Notes under the pieces: model-generated | What the model was told of the DNA's origin: nothing | The model's input: the letters and a program-made list of their open reading frames with translations, nothing else | Databases searched by the model: none | Program-made: the position numbers and the translations under genes | DNA from: DATKMP01 sp035541775 | GTDB taxonomy: Bacteria > Bacteroidota > Ignavibacteria > UBA10030 | DNA length: 13,763 nucleotides | Direction: 5' to 3' | NCBI GenBank assembly: GCA_035541775.1 | Contig: DATKMP010000311.1 | Span: 1 to 13,763, forward strand | In this document: in pieces, positions 13,006-13,763 of the stretch | Layout: every line of letters starts with the position of its first letter | Position numbering within the stretch: the stretch's first letter is position 1

Positions 13006-13497
13006 ATGGCAAAAGATATTCTGAGCAATTTAACGCCGGCAAAAGGTTCACGCAAAAGAACAAAGCGTATCGGACGCGGCCAAGGTTCCGGTCATGGCGG
13101 AACAGCCACCAAAGGTCATAAAGGCGCAAAATCACGTTCCGGTCACAAATTTAAATTATGGTTTGAAGGCGGTCAAATGCCGCTGACACGCCGCGTGCCC
13201 AAATTCGGATTTACCAGCCGCAATCATGTAGAATCACAGGTTGTGAATTTGAAAACCTTAGAAGAATTTGCAACAAAGAAACGAATTGCCGGCGGATCGG
13301 TTACACCGGAAATTTTATACAAAGCAGGCGCGGTCGCCAAGAAAAATGCACCGGTCAAGATTCTCGGTGTCGGCGAATTGAAAACAAAGTTTGATGTAAC
13401 AGCACATGCATTTAGCAAATCGGCAGTTACAAAAATTGAAGCTGCCGGCGGTACAGTAACGGTTCTTACGAAAACGAAGACGACGACGAACTCATGA
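13006..13497 (+). CDS. rplO: 50S ribosomal protein L15
   Basis: Encodes 163 residues, slightly longer than the 144-150 of many L15 proteins. L15 reaches into the 50S core and joins late assembly. The N-terminal part is a Gly/Arg/Lys-rich extension into rRNA: LTPAKGSRKRTKRIGRGQGS (9-28) followed by GHGGTATKGHKGAKSRSG, a form common in the Bacteroidota/Chlorobi group. EGGQMPLTRRVPKFGF is the family signature in the middle. The C-terminal domain contains KILGVGELKTKFDVTAHAFS and AAGGTVTVL, then a Thr/Lys tail (TKTKTTTNS). It overlaps secY by four bases in an ATGA arrangement. Confidence 0.98.
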   Translation: MAKDILSNLTPAKGSRKRTKRIGRGQGSGHGGTATKGHKGAKSRSGHKFKLWFEGGQMPLTRRVPKFGFTSRNHVESQVVNLKTLEEFATKKRIAGGSVTPEILYKAGAVAKKNAPVKILGVGELKTKFDVTAHAFSKSAVTKIEAAGGTVTVLTKTKTTTNS

Positions 13498-13763
13498 GCA
13501 AGCTGACTGAAACGTTCACGAATATTTTTAAGATTCAGGAGTTGCGAGAGCGATTGCTCTTTACCACGCTCCTGTTGATTATTGTGCGCGTTGGCGCACA
13601 TATTACGTTGCCCGGCGTTGATGCCGTGCTTCTTGCGGATACGATCCGAAAACAATCCGAAGGAAATCTTTTTGGATTGTATGACTTATTTGTAGGCGGC
13701 GCGTTTAGTAATGCTGCAATTTTCGGATTGGGCATTATGCCGTACATCAGTGCTTCGATCGTA
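13494..13763 (+). CDS. secY: Protein translocase subunit SecY, N-terminal fragment
   Basis: The first 90 codons are in the window and the frame is open to the edge, so the 3' end (normally 430-450 residues in total) is missing only because of the cut. SecY is the pore of the Sec translocon in the inner membrane. Readable are MSKLTETFTNIFKIQELRER, a first transmembrane helix at about 21-38 (LLFTTLLLIIVRVGAHIT), the LPGVD motif (39-43), then GLYDLFVGGAFSNAAIFGLG (61-80) and IMPYISASIV, the conserved plug/TM2 region. The ATG overlaps the rplO stop (ATGA). No distinct ribosome binding site is seen, so translation is probably coupled to rplO. Confidence 0.97.
   Translation, partial: MSKLTETFTNIFKIQELRERLLFTTLLLIIVRVGAHITLPGVDAVLLADTIRKQSEGNLFGLYDLFVGGAFSNAAIFGLGIMPYISASIV

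Noticed and set aside
1..13763. CRISPR arrays, insertion sequences, tRNA or rRNA genes, attachment sites
   Set aside because: Nearly every base belongs to an identified coding region; no spaced repeats, transposase genes, or tRNA-like cloverleaf sequences were recognised in the short gaps.

Overview
This window is one continuous, plus-strand block of translation genes. It is the classical str operon fused to the S10 and spc operons, in canonical bacterial order: rpsL (3' end only) - rpsG - fusA - tuf - rpsJ - rplC - rplD - rplW - rplB - rpsS - rplV - rpsC - rplP - rpmC - rpsQ - rplN - rplX - rplE - rpsN - rpsH - rplF - rplR - rpsE - rpmD - rplO - secY (5' end only). All 26 genes were identified from their protein sequences. 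None is missing, inverted, frameshifted or duplicated, and no foreign gene is inserted.

Layout. Positions 1-578 hold the end of S12 and all of S7. Positions 660-4025 hold the GTPases EF-G and EF-Tu. Positions 4091-8988 are the S10 segment (S10, L3, L4, L23, L2, S19, L22, S3, L16, L29). Positions 9002-13763 are the spc segment (S17, L14, L24, L5, S14, S8, L6, L18, S5, L30, L15, SecY). The two boundary genes are cut only by the window edges. Most gaps are 2-25 nt. Two gene pairs overlap: rpsC/rplP by 29 nt and rplO/secY by 4 nt. The only gaps above 40 nt are rpsG-fusA (81 nt), fusA-tuf (48 nt), tuf-rpsJ (65 nt) and rpsJ-rplC (94 nt). Three of these four can fold into a stem-loop of 12-13 bp or more, which makes them the best candidates for processing or regulatory sites. 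I see no convincing promoter, so the whole block may be one long transcript started upstream of rpsL.

Organism. Protein signatures point to the Bacteroidota/Chlorobi/Ignavibacteria (FCB) side of the bacterial tree. They include L2 with NPVDHPMGGGEG (Met where E. coli has a second His), an L22 loop reading PAPMGRAFRVRKRSNHIT, L15 with RIGRGQGSGHGGTATKGHKG, and a SecY N-terminus with GLYDLFVGGAFSNAAIFGLG. Many genes have good Shine-Dalgarno sequences, and five start with TTG or GTG. That is unlike typical Bacteroidia, which mostly lack Shine-Dalgarno sites, so an Ignavibacteria/Chlorobi-like or other basal FCB lineage is more likely. This placement is inferred from motifs, not from a tree.

Function. 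The products build the decoding and peptidyl-transferase parts of the ribosome, supply the two elongation GTPases, and begin the Sec translocon that exports nascent proteins. I found no previously undescribed system. The points worth a second look are the intergenic stem-loops, the tie between non-ATG starts and strong Shine-Dalgarno sites, the tails on L5 and L22, and a substitution in the L4 tunnel loop.
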